A DNA stretch of 64,000 nucleotides from Gambelia wislizenii (GCA_030847615.1 JAUMIR010000003.1:22697001-22761000), one strand, 5' to 3'; counted from the stretch's first letter, positions 33,690 through 44,464 are shown. Numbers and translations: made by a program. The notes: generated by a model not told the origin, from the letters alone.

Positions 33690-33803
33690 TCAGTCTCAGG
33701 CAATGGCAACCTCCCTCTGAACAAATCTTGCCAAGAAAACCCCACAGGTTTGCCTTAGGGTCACCCTAAGTTGGAAAGGACTTGAAGGCACACAACAACA
33801 AGA
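33690..33803 (+). mobile_element. Sauria-type SINE, 3' half (split)
   Basis: CTCAGGCAATGGCAACCTCC, CTGAACAAATCTTGCCAAGA, then CACCCTAAGTTGGAAAGGAC and TTGAAGGCACACAACAACAA, the BovB-like tail. Sequence on both sides of the pair (AAGTAGTAGAGG at about 33178 and AAGAAGTATGAG at about 33801) is a degraded candidate duplication. Confidence 0.88.
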
Positions 33804-34025
33804 AGTATGAGATATTCTGTATTTGAAGAAGTAAGACTTTATAGCATATATAGCCATTGGTAAGAAAGTTTGAAGCCAATGTTTCACCCTTTTTCTATAT
33901 TTGATTTTCTTTGTATATTATTTTGTTGTTATTCATCATGGTTTGTATTTCTTTGCTATCTTTTTCTTTGTCCTGTGTAGTTTTATTATATTGGAAATTC
34001 ATAATATATATATATTAAAAAAGGA
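33804..34025 (+). mobile_element. L1 3' UTR, downstream part
   Basis: T-rich 3' UTR ending in TAATATATATATATTAAAAA. It is the continuation of the L1 at 32.3-33.19 kb interrupted by the SINE. Confidence 0.55.
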
Positions 34026-34469
34026 AAATTGGAGTGTGCGTAAAACCATGCCCAGGGCAGGGGTGGGTAGGGGCAGTAATCTATTTAAAAATGAATTGTC
34101 ACTCCTGGGGATTTCCAAGAGTATTAATTCATTATTTCTGGTGAAAAATAATTGGGACAATGGTCTGGGGAAATCACAAGGTGGGCCACATAAATGGCCT
34201 TCAGGGTCTAATAGGGCAACCCCTGCCTTGGAATAACCTCTGTTGATTAAAATCAGTGGTGGTAACTTCTGACTGTGTAATTTTAAGTTGTGAAACACAT
34301 TGGCTGCAATCCTGTTTGTGTCTTTAACATGCATAAATTCCCTGTGGAAGCAGTTGGATGTTTTTGTCCCGTGCTCATCTGCATTCAGTTTAATCTGCAA
34401 CACTGCACTCATGTGTGCTGCAGCTTTCTGTCCCTGTTAATATTGGCATTGTGTGTGTGTATGTATGTA
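34026..34469. other. Unassigned interval
   Basis: No gene recognised. A GT/GTAT-rich run lies at about 34450-34470. Confidence 0.5.
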
Positions 34470-34640
34470 TATGCCTTTGTGTCACTTGTTGACTAATGGC
34501 AACCCCATAAATTTGATAGGGTTTTCTTAAGCAAGGAATTCTCAGTGGTGGTTTTGCCAGTTCCTTCTTCTGAAATATAGCCTTCAGCACCTGGTATTTG
34601 TTGGCAGTCTCCTTTCCAAGTGCCTTTAGGGTATTTAGAT
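34470..34640 (-). mobile_element. 5S rRNA-derived SINE, deleted copy
   Basis: On the minus strand: GACTGCCAACAAATACCAGG then TGCTGAAGGCTATATTTCAG, followed by GAAGGAACTGGCAAAACCAC. The 5S-like block resembles the 3' half of 5S rRNA. The head is partly deleted. Confidence 0.75.
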
Positions 34641-34735
34641 CCTGATATTGGCAGTATTACTTCTTTAATTGTACATTCCAGTGTATTCCAGTTCCAGTGT
34701 ACATTTATTGTGTATTCAGTTTTGCAACATTGCTA

Positions 34736-35345
34736 TTTAACACAAAGGTCATCTGGCATCAACCTGAACCTGAAGAAAACAGACGTTCTTTACCAGTCTG
34801 CACCACAGGATGAACACCACCATCCCCACATGGTTCAGCAGTTCACCTACCTGGGAAGCATCATCTCCTCAGATGCCAAGATTGACAAGGAGATTGATCA
34901 CAGATTAGCAAGGGCATATGGTGCATTTGGAAGACTTCACAAAAGAGTCTGGAGCAATAAACACCTGAGGCAAAGCACAAAAATCAGTGTGTATAGAGCC
35001 ATTGTACTGTCTATCCTCATTTATGGATCTGAAACATGGGTCACCTATCATCACCACCTACGACTCCTCGAACACTTTCATCAGCGCTGTCTACGCACAA
35101 TCCTAAATATACACTGGACTGACTATGTGACGAATGTTGCTGTCCTTGAGCAAGCAGGGATCACCAGCATTGAGGCCATGATATTGAGAACACAGCTGCA
35201 CTGGGCAGGGCATGTTTCTAGGATGGAGGACCATCACCTCCCAAAAATACTACTCTACGGTGAACTCGCCATGGGTCAGCGTAAGAGGGGCGCTCCAAAA
35301 ACGCAGGATGAGTCCTTCCTGAATCTTCGTTTGTGAAGAAAAGCT
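34736..35345 (+). mobile_element. LINE-B fragment 3
   Basis: The most 5'-extended copy in the window, starting at about SGINLNLKKTDVLYQSAPQD. It ends with the same 3' end as the others (CGTTTGTGAAGAAAAGC). Part of the C-terminal domain, including the zinc finger, is deleted (between KRGAPKT and DESFLNLRL). Confidence 0.85.
34740..35336 (+). pseudogene. LINE-B ORF2 C-terminal part, zinc finger deleted
   Basis: Open frame with YLGSIISSDAKIDKEIDHRL, SIYGSETWVT-type block, HLRLLEHFHQRCLRTILNIH and RTQLHWAGHVSRMEDHHLPK. The upstream blocks correspond to the region just after the RT palm. Near 35300 about 330 bases seen at 16.56-16.88 kb are missing, so the reading runs into the 3' end in a different peptide. 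Confidence 0.75.
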
Positions 35346-35655
35346 AGAGAGTGCGCATCTGGCACAAATAATGAATGAGCAAAGATTTGCATGCAGTGAT
35401 TTGCTTTACACAAACCTGATGTAGGATCTTGGCCCCTGAGCTTTAGCAGCCCGTGCAAATGCCATTTGATACAAGTCCCTGCCACAAGGGTGAGGGGCGG
35501 CACTGGTCCTGTTCATCAGATATCTGAAAAAGCTCTGACCTGTGCTAACCTTTAACAAATAATGGTAGAACCTGAAAGCCTCCACTAGACTGCTCACTGT
35601 AAGCAGCAAGAAACTGCATACTCTGTCTGGAGTTCCAAAAATAATACCAGGGAAT
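35346..35655. other. Unassigned interval
   Basis: No gene or repeat recognised between LINE-B and the CR1 tail. Confidence 0.5.
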
Positions 35656-36907
35656 AGAATCATAGAATCATAGAATTGCAGAGTTGGAAGAGACCACGAG
35701 GGCCATCCAGTCCAACCCCCTGCCACGCAGGAAATCACAATCAAAGCATCCCCGACAGATGGCCATCCAGCCTCTGTTTAAAGACCTCCAAGGAAGGAGA
35801 CCCCACCACGCTCCGAGGGAGTGTGTTCCACTGCCGAACAGCTCTGACTGTCAAAAAGTTCCTCCTCATGTTGAGGTGGAATCTCTGTTCCTGGAGCTTG
35901 CACCCATTGCTCCGTGTTCCAGTCTCTGGAGCAGCAGAAAACAAGCCTGCTCCATCCTCAGCGTGACATCCCTTCAAATACTTAAACAGGGCTATCATAT
36001 CGCCTCTAAACCGTCTTTTTTCCAGGCTAAACATACCCAGCTCCCTAAGTCTCTCCTCATAAGGCATTGTTTCCAGACCTTTCACCATTTTAGTTGCCCT
36101 TCTCTGGACACGCTCCAATTTGTCAATATCCTTTCTGAATTGTGGTGCCCAGAACTGGACACAGTATTCTAAGTGAGGTCTGACCAAGGCAGAATAGAGT
36201 GGCACTATTACTTCCCTTGATCTAGACACTATACTTCTATTGATACAGCCCAAAATTGCATTGGCCTTTTTAGCTGCCGCATCACACTGTTGGCTCATGT
36301 TCAACTTGTGGTCTACTAGGACTCCTAGATCCCTTTCGCACATAGTCTCATTCAGCCAGGTCTCTCCCATCCTATATTTATGCATTTCATTTTTCCGCCC
36401 TAAATGCAGTACTTTACATTTCTCCGTATTGAATTTCATTTTGTTAGCTTTGGCCCAGCTCTCCAGTCTATCCAGGTCATTCTGAATTTTGATCCTGTCC
36501 TCTAGGGTATTAGCTACTCCTCCCAATTTGGTGTCATCTGCAAATTTGATAAGTATGCCCCTAATTCCCTCATCTAAGTCATTGATAAAGATGTTGAATA
36601 GCACTGGGCCCAGGACAGAACCCTGTGGCACCCCACTGGTCACATCTTTCCAAGACGAAGAGGAGCCACTGCTGAGCACCCTTTGGGTTCGGCCGGTCAA
36701 CCAATTACAAATCCATTGAACAGTTAACTTGTCTAGCCCACATTCTACAAGCTTGTTTGCAAGAATGTCATGGGGAACCTTGTCAAAGGCCTTACTGAAA
36801 TCAAGGTATGCAATGTCCACAGCATTCCCTTCATCTACCAAGCTGGTAACTTTATCAAAAAAAGAGATCAGATTAGTCTGGCATGACTTGTTTCTCTGAA
36901 ACCCATG
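35656..36907 (-). mobile_element. CR1 LINE, 3' part, near-intact young copy
   Basis: On the minus strand it runs from about 36907 (GFQRNKSCQTNLISFFDK) to the ATTCTATG-type tail at 35657-35680. The translated region differs at about 6 of 319 residues from the copy at 180-1139. It has no stop or frameshift in the retained part. It is 5'-truncated inside the RT domain, as is common for LINE insertions made by target-primed reverse transcription. Confidence 0.93.
35741..36907 (-). pseudogene. CR1 ORF2 reverse transcriptase, open 3' fragment
   Basis: At least 366 open codons (about 388 counting upstream in frame to 36907). Motifs: YLDFSKAFDKVPHD with the first catalytic Asp, VPQGSVLGPVLFNIFINDLD, IKFADDTKLGG with FADD intact, and the C-terminal CR1 blocks ending LDGHLSGML. 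The apparent first codon at 36841 is TTG, not a start. The fragment lacks the endonuclease and the beginning of RT, so it is non-autonomous even though it is not interrupted. Confidence 0.88.
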
Positions 36908-36929
36908 CTGTTTCTCTGAATATTTGGAA

Positions 36930-37060
36930 CTTTAAATATTTAGGGGGGAAATTGGATCAGGAAAATTTCAGAAGCTATCCTGTATGCAGTTTGAGCCATT
37001 GTAATGTGGGCGCTCAATATCTGTGGGTTTGGTATCGACAGATTTGAACAACCACAGAGT
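36930..37060 (+). mobile_element. Tigger-like remnant
   Basis: GGCGCTCAATATCTGTGGGT, then TTGGTATCGACAGATTTGAA and CAACCACAGAG resemble the end of a Tigger/pogo-type element. Confidence 0.4.
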
Positions 37061-37074
37061 GAGCCTCACACACC

Positions 37075-38120
37075 CCAGCCAGTGGTGTTGCCAGCATTGG
37101 CCAGGCACATGCAGAATGCAGCAGGATGAAGAGGAGGAGGAGGAGACCCCACTCATCACCACCGCCTCATCTGCCTGACCAGTTCCTGGCCTGCACAGGA
37201 GCCTGGTCTTCTTCCTCCTTCTGTGTCCTGCATGCGTCTTTATTTTGCCTGGCAACCAGTGGTAGCATGCCACCCTCCATGCCTCAGTTTCCTCCCTGCC
37301 TCAGTTTCCCCTACCTGCCCTCACCTGCATCCACTCCGCCAATGCCTCTTCTTCATAGGGAGGTACACAAGTTTGGCTGCTGCTATTCCTTGACCCAGAC
37401 CTACACCTTGCTGTCCTCCACCACCCCCTCTTCTCCCTCCTCCCGTGTGCCAGCAGCAGCTCTGGGCAGAGGTGTCTCCATGAAGGAGGTGGCAGGTGGC
37501 CAAGGCTTTGCCATCACCTCATCATCATCCTGCAAGCTGCTACCCCTGCCTGGGGAACTGAGCGTGCTTCCCGGAGCCACTATTGCGACCCCAGCCTCAC
37601 AGGCCCCAGTCAGTGGCATTCTCAGTGTTGCCCAGACAAAACAGGAAATTGAGGCAGACTGGGCAAAACAAATATACACGTGGCATGCAGCAGGAGGATG
37701 AGGAAGAGGAGAAGCAGGCTCCCACAGGTTGGAGACCAGCAGGGCAGCTAAGGCTGTGGTAGTGCTCAGTCGTCTCCTCCTCCTCCTCCTCCTCCTCCTC
37801 CTCCTCCTCCTGTGCATCACATGTTTGTTTTGCCTAGGCAATTGGTGGCAACATACCATTCTCCATACCTTAGTTTTCTCCATGCCTCAGTTTCCCCCAC
37901 CTACCCTAACCTGCTAACTACATTGTGGAGGTCTCTTCTTTGCAGGGAGGTGCCCAAGTCTATCCACACCACTGCTGTACCTTCCTTCTTTGTTCAAGTG
38001 GTGGCTCTGGGCAGGGGCATCTCCATAACTACCTATTACAGTGCTTGATGGCAAGTGCAGAATCTCCTCTCAGCCAGAACTGGATTGAAACCACCGGACT
38101 CCACCGGGCTCTACTGCTAT
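37075..38120. repeat. GC-rich imperfect tandem duplication
   Basis: Unit 1 (about 37080-37610) and unit 2 (about 37611-38120) share a series of blocks in order: GCAGCAGGATGA / GCAGCAGGAGGATGA, CCATGCCTCAGTTTCC, ACCTGCCCTCACCTGC / ACCTACCCTAACCTGC, TAGGGAGGTACACAAG / CAGGGAGGTGCCCAAG, and CTCTGGGCAG. The offset varies around 550-590 bases. The open frames (for example 37126-37701) change register between the units and show no domain. Confidence 0.7.
37773..37813. repeat. (CTC)n trinucleotide repeat
   Basis: About 13 CTC units inside the duplication. It gives poly-Leu or poly-Arg in the frames around it. Confidence 0.95.
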
Positions 38121-38384
38121 TGCTTCTGCAGCAGGGGACAAGCCCGGCAGTGAGCTGGAGCAAGTGTCCTCCTCTCCCTCTCCCTCTTCCTCTTCCTCCT
38201 CCACTCAGATGCAGCTGTGGAGAAATCTGCAGCTGGGAAGCAAGGTCAGTGGCAAAGTGGGAGACAGTGGGTGTTGAGGTGCAAAGACCTCACCATTCCT
38301 TCTTTGCAGCAGCAAGGAGCAAACTGAGGAAGAAGTGGAAGAGGGCAACAGCAGAAACCAGAATTGTTCTTATTAAGAATGCCA

Positions 38385-38880
38385 GATGAGCAGGTCAGGG
38401 ATTTAAATTATAAGGTGGTACATTATATGATCTTGGCAGTGAGGCTGTTTTATGCTAGTAAATGGAAGAGTATAAATATTCCAACGAAAGAGGACTTAAT
38501 ACAGAAAATTCTTTAGATAGCAGGAATGGATAAATTAGCCACTTTGATTAAAAATAAGCCATTAGATAACTTTCTAAAACACTGGAAAACATTTGTGTTG
38601 TTTTTTTTTTAAAGAAGAGAGAAGGGAAGACTATTGTTGAGTGTTGAAATTATAATTTTCTCTTTTTCCATGTATTTATTAGGTAGAAGTGCACAGATTT
38701 AGGTAGTAATATTATAGAAGAACATTACTGTTTGTTATTTATGCCTTCAATTTAGAAGTGTGGGAAGTCAAGGCTATAAATTCTTTAATGATGAGTGGTG
38801 AGGGGGAGATTAGGTGTTTTGTTGGTTTTTCTGTGTAATGTGTATGTAATAATATAATAAAGATATTTTTAAAAAATCAA
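38385..38880 (+). mobile_element. L1 LINE 3' end
   Basis: Residual ORF2 end (AVRLFYASKWKSINIPTKED, then IAGMDKLATLIKNK) followed by a T/A-rich 3' UTR with AATAATATAATAAAG near 38848 and an A run. Confidence 0.72.
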
Positions 38881-39295
38881 GTTCTACTGAGTGAAGAGCT
38901 TGGAAAGGTGGAAATAACAAACTATAGGTTATGTAAAGAATACTTGCAAATGATTGTCTTCCTCAATAAGAAAGTATATCATGGCATGCCCATTTGAGAA
39001 AATGGTAAAACCCATGATATATATATATATATATTACATGTGGGGAAGGTGGGAAATGCATGAGTCGTGTTTGTATCCGACACATTTTACATGAATGAAT
39101 TTTTCACACACAAAAATTCAGAAAGGGGGGGAATTCTTGTAATCTCACTCAGTAGGGAGAAAAACTTTCAGATAATTCATTTCTGCATGTAGGAATGAAA
39201 TAAGCGAAGATTTCTATCTCTAGTTACTTGTAACTAGTCTCCCAATAAGGTTTGGGGCAATATTACATTTCAAAAGTAGTAGAAACAAGTGGGAA
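38881..39295. other. Unassigned interval
   Basis: No gene recognised. A TA run lies at about 39016-39034. Confidence 0.5.
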
Positions 39296-39600
39296 CAACG
39301 TTGCCTTATCACTGTAAAGAGTACCCATTTCGAGTTACTTGCAAACACTACTTTTAAAAGGCATTGCATAAGGCATTTGGACAGGAATTGCATGTGATTT
39401 TAAAAAGTTACACTATTTTTAATCCTAAAGTTTGCCCCTACCCTAAAGTAATTAAAAGTAAGAGAAAGGCTACAAGTAAGAGTGATGCTACAAGTAATGC
39501 AGTAAGTTACTTTTTAACCACTGCAAAGAACAATAAAAACAAGTTGGTTTTTAAATGCTCAATTAAAAAAAAATTTTAAACAAAAGTAACATCATAAGCA
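39296..39600. repeat. Interspersed repeat S, copy 2
   Basis: TTATCACTGTAAAGAGTACC, ACTTGCAAACACTACTTTTA, GACAGGAATTGCATG, then further AAGTTAC/GTAAC-rich sequence. Similar to 28.36-28.47 kb. The 71-codon frame is a by-product. Confidence 0.65.
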
Positions 39601-39854
39601 ATGGTTCAATGATGCTTACTCCCAGATCTGTTTACATAGGATTATCAATATGCTGGTCATTGACTGTAACAGTAAGAATGATAGATTGATGAAATGACAT
39701 GTGATCCTCGTAGTAGCGTCTACAATGTAGACATTACATTTCTTTTCAATGGAGTTTTTTCCTAAGTATCCAGACATTGGATTGTAGCCTTAATTTATCT
39801 ACTCATAAGAAAAAGACATTATTCCACTTAGCATCTGTATTCTCTCTGGCTTTT

Positions 39855-40400
39855 CTTTGCAAATGAAGATTCAAGAAGGACTCATCCCGCGCTCTCTGCA
39901 AGTGCGCTGATGACTAAAAAGGCCAATCTGAGATAAACAAGTCCGGTTGCAGAAAGCACAGCAGAAGGTCTCCTTGGGTGATGTTTCTGGGTTGTGATTC
40001 TTTCTGCGTTGTCGTTTCTCTTCAAGACTTGTTTGGCGTGAGTTCTCAAATAAGGCTGCAGCATTGTGGATAGTGCGTCTCCATGCCTCCCGATGTGAGG
40101 CCAGGGCGGACCACTGTTGGTGATCAATTTGGCCGAGCCTGAGATGTTGTTTCAGGGAGTCTTTGTATCGCTTTTTTGGAGCGCCCCTCTTACGCTGACC
40201 CGTGGTGAGTTCACCATAGAGTAGTATTTTTGGGAGGCGATGGTCCTCCATCCTAGAAACGTGCCCTGCCCAGTGCATCTGCGTTCTCAATATCATGGCC
40301 TCAATGCTGGTGATCCCTGCTTGTTCAAGGACAGCAACATTCGTCACATAGTCAGTCCAGTGTATATTTAGGATTGTGCGTATACAGCGCTGATCTGTAT
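39855..40400 (-). mobile_element. LINE-B fragment 4 with C-terminal zinc finger
   Basis: Minus strand, from about CAGCGCTGTATACGCACAAT to the shared 3' end (CATTTGCAAAGAAAAGCC). 5'-truncated close to the point of the 16.4 kb copy. No interruption in the retained region. Confidence 0.88.
39871..40347 (-). pseudogene. LINE-B ORF2 C-terminal domain
   Basis: About 158 open codons on the minus strand: TNVAVLEQAGITSIEAMILR, HWAGHVSRMEDHRLPK, RKRGAPKKRYKDSLKQHLRL, LASHREAWRRTIHNAAALFE, and the zinc finger CAFCNRTCLSQIGLFSHQRT followed by C. The Cys/His spacing is CX2CX12HX3C. All fingers present in the two complete copies agree, which argues that this motif is genuine in the family. Confidence 0.8.
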
Positions 40401-41254
40401 TCTATAGCAACTGCAATTCTGTGTCCCATCATTAGCTCTCAAGTCTGCTTCCAAACACAAATCTATCTTTTTTCATAACTCTCAAAATGCATGCTCAATT
40501 TATTATTGCTTTTTCCTATTCCTTAAATCTAACCAGAGGAGTTACTGTAACTCTGTGTGTGTGTGCGCGCGCGCGCACGTGTGCATGCATACGTGCATGC
40601 ATGTGGCATTCTAAATCCTTTTCAGCTAATCTTCAACTGAAAGACCATCCCATATATTTCCATTTGCAGACCAACGACTTCTTTGCAGACTTTATTGCAA
40701 TCCTGCATACCATTCAATTTCCGTATGTGCCCTTAGTGAAATATTTCTGCTGTTAAAAGTCTGATTTGGACACGAAGGGGCCATTCACCTTTTATTTATG
40801 GGGGAGGAGGAGGAAGAAAGCAGAAACTGTAATTCCTCTTCTGTCCAAACCCCTTGATTCACTTTTTTAAAAAGAAAAGAAAAAGATTTAAATCTTCAGT
40901 CTGGGTTGGGAGCCTGCTCTGCTGTCGATAAATCCTGGCATGGATTTCAATTTGGATTTGGGATATATGAGATTGATTTTATTTGACAGGGTAAACTAAC
41001 CATTGAGTAATTACAGTGATCTGATAGCCAACACACACTTTATGCATCCTGAGGCATCTGTTGAAAGAGCAGAGAATGTGTGTCAAAAGGTGACACCACG
41101 GCTATAGAACTGCTGTCTGCCTTTGCAATGGCCCTTTTCATGCTATTGTGTGAACCAAAATAAACATATCGGGCAGATATTCAGTAATGTAGTGGAACAA
41201 GGTTTCATAGGGCTGAAGAGCTGGGACTTTTTTATTAACAGGGATGTCAACTGT
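40401..41254. other. Unassigned interval
   Basis: No gene recognised. Contains a GT/GC alternating tract at about 40555-40610. Confidence 0.5.
40555..40610. repeat. (GT)n(GC)n alternating tract
   Basis: GTGTGTGTGTGCGCGCGCGC followed by CATGCATACGTGCATGCATG, alternating purine-pyrimidine and Z-DNA-prone. Confidence 0.9.
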
Positions 41255-41490
41255 CACCTTGCATACAATACATGCCTTCAAGTCATCTGCCGACTTATGG
41301 TGCCCCATGAACTTCGCAGGGTTTTCTAATGCAAGGAATTATCTGAGGTGGTTTTGCCAGTTCCTTCCTCTGAAATATAGCCTACAGCACCTGGTATTCA
41401 TTGGCAGTCTCCCATCCAGGTACTAACCATGGATGACTCTGCTTAGCTTCCAGCTGGGATGTGGTGCCTTTAGGGTATTTAGGCCCATTC
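41255..41490 (-). mobile_element. 5S rRNA-derived SINE (5S-Sauria type)
   Basis: On the minus strand: AAGCTAAGCAGAGTCATCCA, TGGTTAGTACCTGGATGGGA, GACTGCCAATGAATACCAGG, TGCTGTAGGC. These match the internal-promoter and 3' half of vertebrate 5S rRNA. The following GGAACTGGCAAAACCACCTC, GCACCATAAGTCGGCAGATG and ACTTGAAGGCA is the BovB-like tail also found in Sauria SINEs. Confidence 0.88.
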
Positions 41491-41750
41491 CTACACTTCC
41501 TTAGATTTCCCTCTGAGTTCAGCTGCAGCCCTCACAGTCTTGTCCAGGGACAATACATTGTATCTATATCTGTTGCAATGCAATTGGGTTGCCATGTGAC
41601 ATGAGGAACAGGACTCCTATCCCTTCAATGATTGTGTGCAAAGAGGGATTTCCACAGGTGTTGTTTCTGTGACATGCAACACCTGCTGAAATTGTTGCTT
41701 CTACCCAACAGCCTGTACCTTATTTCACTTGGCATTCCTACAATGCAAAC
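41491..41750. other. Unassigned interval
   Basis: No gene recognised. Confidence 0.45.
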
Positions 41751-41754
41751 TATT

Positions 41755-41810
41755 TGGGGCCCTATATTGGGAGAAATTTGGGATACAAATAATAACAACA
41801 ACAATAAAAA
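41755..41810 (+). mobile_element. L2 3'-tail fragment
   Basis: GGGCCCTATATTGGGAGAAA, then TTTGGGATACAAATAATAAC and an AAC-rich tail, as at the ends of L2 copies near 27.65 and 58.03 kb. Confidence 0.55.
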
Positions 41811-44260
41811 TAGCCATATAGGGTGCTTTGATCGAATTAGGAATCATTAGATTTACAAAAGCTCTGTTCTCAGTGGAGATGGAAATTGCTAGAACTACTA
41901 AGACAAACAACTACCCTGGGATAGGGGCCACTTAGGTTTTCTTTATAGGCTTCCCAGAAGTATTTGGTTGGGCATTAGATGGAATATGTCAGGCTGTACA
42001 AATCTTTGTCTGACCCAGGATGATTCCTCAACTAGATGGTGTATTTGTGAATTGGAAAAGGTCCAGTGATGGGGACAGATTCTCACACATACAACAATCC
42101 TCCCCTCTATAGAGGTGTTCTTTTTTTAAAAAAAAAAAATGAGGCTACATCTCAGCTTCATCACTCATTTCTGTGCATAACTTGTATTTTGTTAATATTT
42201 GTGTCTTTATTTGTATTTTTAAACTGTCCCATAAGTGAAAGACTAGGTGGTGGTTTTTGTATTATTATACTTCTTTATTTTTTCTTTCCTGCTTTTTTTT
42301 TTAATTAATAAAAACATTTACCTAGCTCATGCCCAAAGTTTGACAAAGTAAACTTTTGGACTACAATACCAATTCTCTGGAATCTTCTTCCTCTTAAGAT
42401 TATTTTTAAAAATGTCCCCTGCACCACACAGACATTTTCTGGAGTTCATGATATCTCTTATGTTCTGTATGCATGTTGTCAAATTCTAAGTTCTGAGGAT
42501 TTTCTTCCCACTGCTTATAGGCTTCTAAAAGTGTCAATAGATATGATGCTAAGCATCAAAGTGCACATGTGTCCACATACACAGAAGCAAAGATCCACAA
42601 ATGTTTTGTACCAATATGTACTACATATGTAAATTCTGATCACATATCACTACACAACTTCCCTGCCATAGAAAAAAACATGTGTTGATGTCCTTCCCTA
42701 CCAGTGATTCATTCATTTTGTGATCTCCATACTGGAACTAAGTTAAACTGTACATCTCATGTTCTGGTCTAATTTCTGGGCTTTCATGTTTTTTTCCTCC
42801 ACCCCCTATTTTTGTGGACCACTTAATTTGATGAAGGCTTTGAAAAATCCAAAGTTTCCACACTTTGGAGACCTTTGGGTTGGTTCTAATAAATATATTG
42901 TCCAATTATGGATTTTATCACAGTGTGAGTCATCTTAAAGCATGGTAAATTGATTGTCATTTGGGTAAAAGAGGAATGATAGGAAACCTGGGCAGAGTCT
43001 GTTGAACTAAAACTATAATATTCATACCAAAAAAAAGTGGCTGGCACTACACTTATAGAATTTATGGGCACTGGACAGGGATATTAAAAGGACATCAAAA
43101 ATAATTATAGAAGAAGTGAACAGTCCTGACTCCACCAAGACCTGCACCAATATTATTACTACTCTGGGTTCACATAACTCTGATGGCAATTAAAAAAAAA
43201 ACTTGAAGAGTTGTCTCATTTATCAGTAATTAGACATAGCGAATATTTATCAGGTTTCTTAGGCCCACCTGATAATTTTTCTGGTCAATTTTGTTATTCA
43301 CAGATGAAAACTGGGGTATATGTGCAGTGGCAGCACTGGATGTTATGAAGAGACCCAATCACACCAAGTGACACCATCAAGGGGAGGGGGTGACACCAGC
43401 CTTAGTGACACTGTAGCATATGTGGCCAAGCAACATCAGAGTGTGCTCAAGATGGCAAAAGTTATTGATGAGGAAGAAGACACAAACTAGGAGAGACTGC
43501 AGCAGTTTGTTTTTGCCTGAGCCCACTAGAAAGGACAAAATCCCACCTCTCCTCTCTGCTCCTCATTGCTGAGTTGAGTACAAAGTACCTTTGCCTTTTG
43601 AGCTCAGTTTGCAGCAATTGAAGTAAGCTGAGGACAAAGAGGCAAAGGCGGAAGAGGACAAAGAAACTGAGGCATTTTAAAAGTAGCTTTAAAAAGTAGT
43701 ATTATTTGGGGCTGTTCTTGCCAAATCAAAGCAGTTGGATGGTATGGAATGCAGGGCAACTTAGCCTTCTGATTTCCCTGTCATCGCAGGGATGGAGAAG
43801 CAGAATTGTGTGGAAGAAGATGGTTAAGAAGTAGAGGAGATTATCAGACATGGGGGAATGCACCAAAAAAAAAAATCACATTCCCAACCACGTCAGAAGA
43901 ATGGGAGGAGAACAAAAAGGGAGCCCTTACCAGACACCCCGTCCTTCAGACATTCTGTGGGTGTAGCACTGCTGCGGATGAGGCTTCCCTTTCACACTGA
44001 CAGGGACACGTTGCTAATAGAAAGAGATGCCTTACTCACTGCTGCGGTATGACCCAGGGACACTGGAGGATGTTGTCATCCAATAATCTCACCCCTTTCT
44101 GTTCTTCTCAAGAACTTCTGACATGTTTTTTGCCATATCATATAATCTCCAGTGACACCTGAAGCACAGCTTCAGGCTCACTTCCAAAACCATGATGGTT
44201 TCACATTGACTAATGGAAAAACCTCAAAAGAAATTTTTGCTAGAAACTCTTGGAAAGACT
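41811..44260. other. Long unassigned interval
   Basis: No gene recognised. A poly-T/A run lies at about 42120-42140. At about 43330-43425 a stretch (CCAATCACACCAAGTGACAC, GACACCAGCCTTAGTGACAC) is related in inverted orientation to 60.39-60.48 kb, probably ends of an old DNA repeat. Confidence 0.5.
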
Positions 44261-44463
44261 CAGGGCCCTTTCACACTAGACAGCATTATTCCACCTTAAT
44301 TGTCATGGCAACATCCTATGGAATCCTGGGATTTGCAGCCTAGGGAGGCATATTTAGAATTCTCTGCCAGAGAGCGTTAGTGCTTCATCAGACTGCAAAC
44401 CTCAGAATTCTGTAGAATGTAGCCAAGTTAAAGTAGAGGCTGTCTAGACAATGAAAATACTCC
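44261..44463. mobile_element. Family H MITE, near full length
   Basis: Left terminus CAGGGCCCTTTCACACTAGA and, inverted at the right end, GCTGTCTAGACAATGAAAAT. The interior has CATCCTATGGAATCCTGGGA and CAGAATTCTGTAGAATGTAG. The ends pair over about 20 bases with mismatches. Confidence 0.75.
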
Positions 44464-44464
44464 C

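Noticed and set aside
37126..37701. 191-codon open frame in GC-rich DNA
   Set aside because: Lies in a tandem duplication and does not keep its register in the second unit; Ser/Pro-rich, no domain.
37401..37883. Arg-rich 160-codon minus frame
   Set aside because: Poly-Arg comes from the CTC tract.
41255..41490. Functional 5S rRNA gene
   Set aside because: Only the 3' half of 5S is present and it is joined to a SINE tail.
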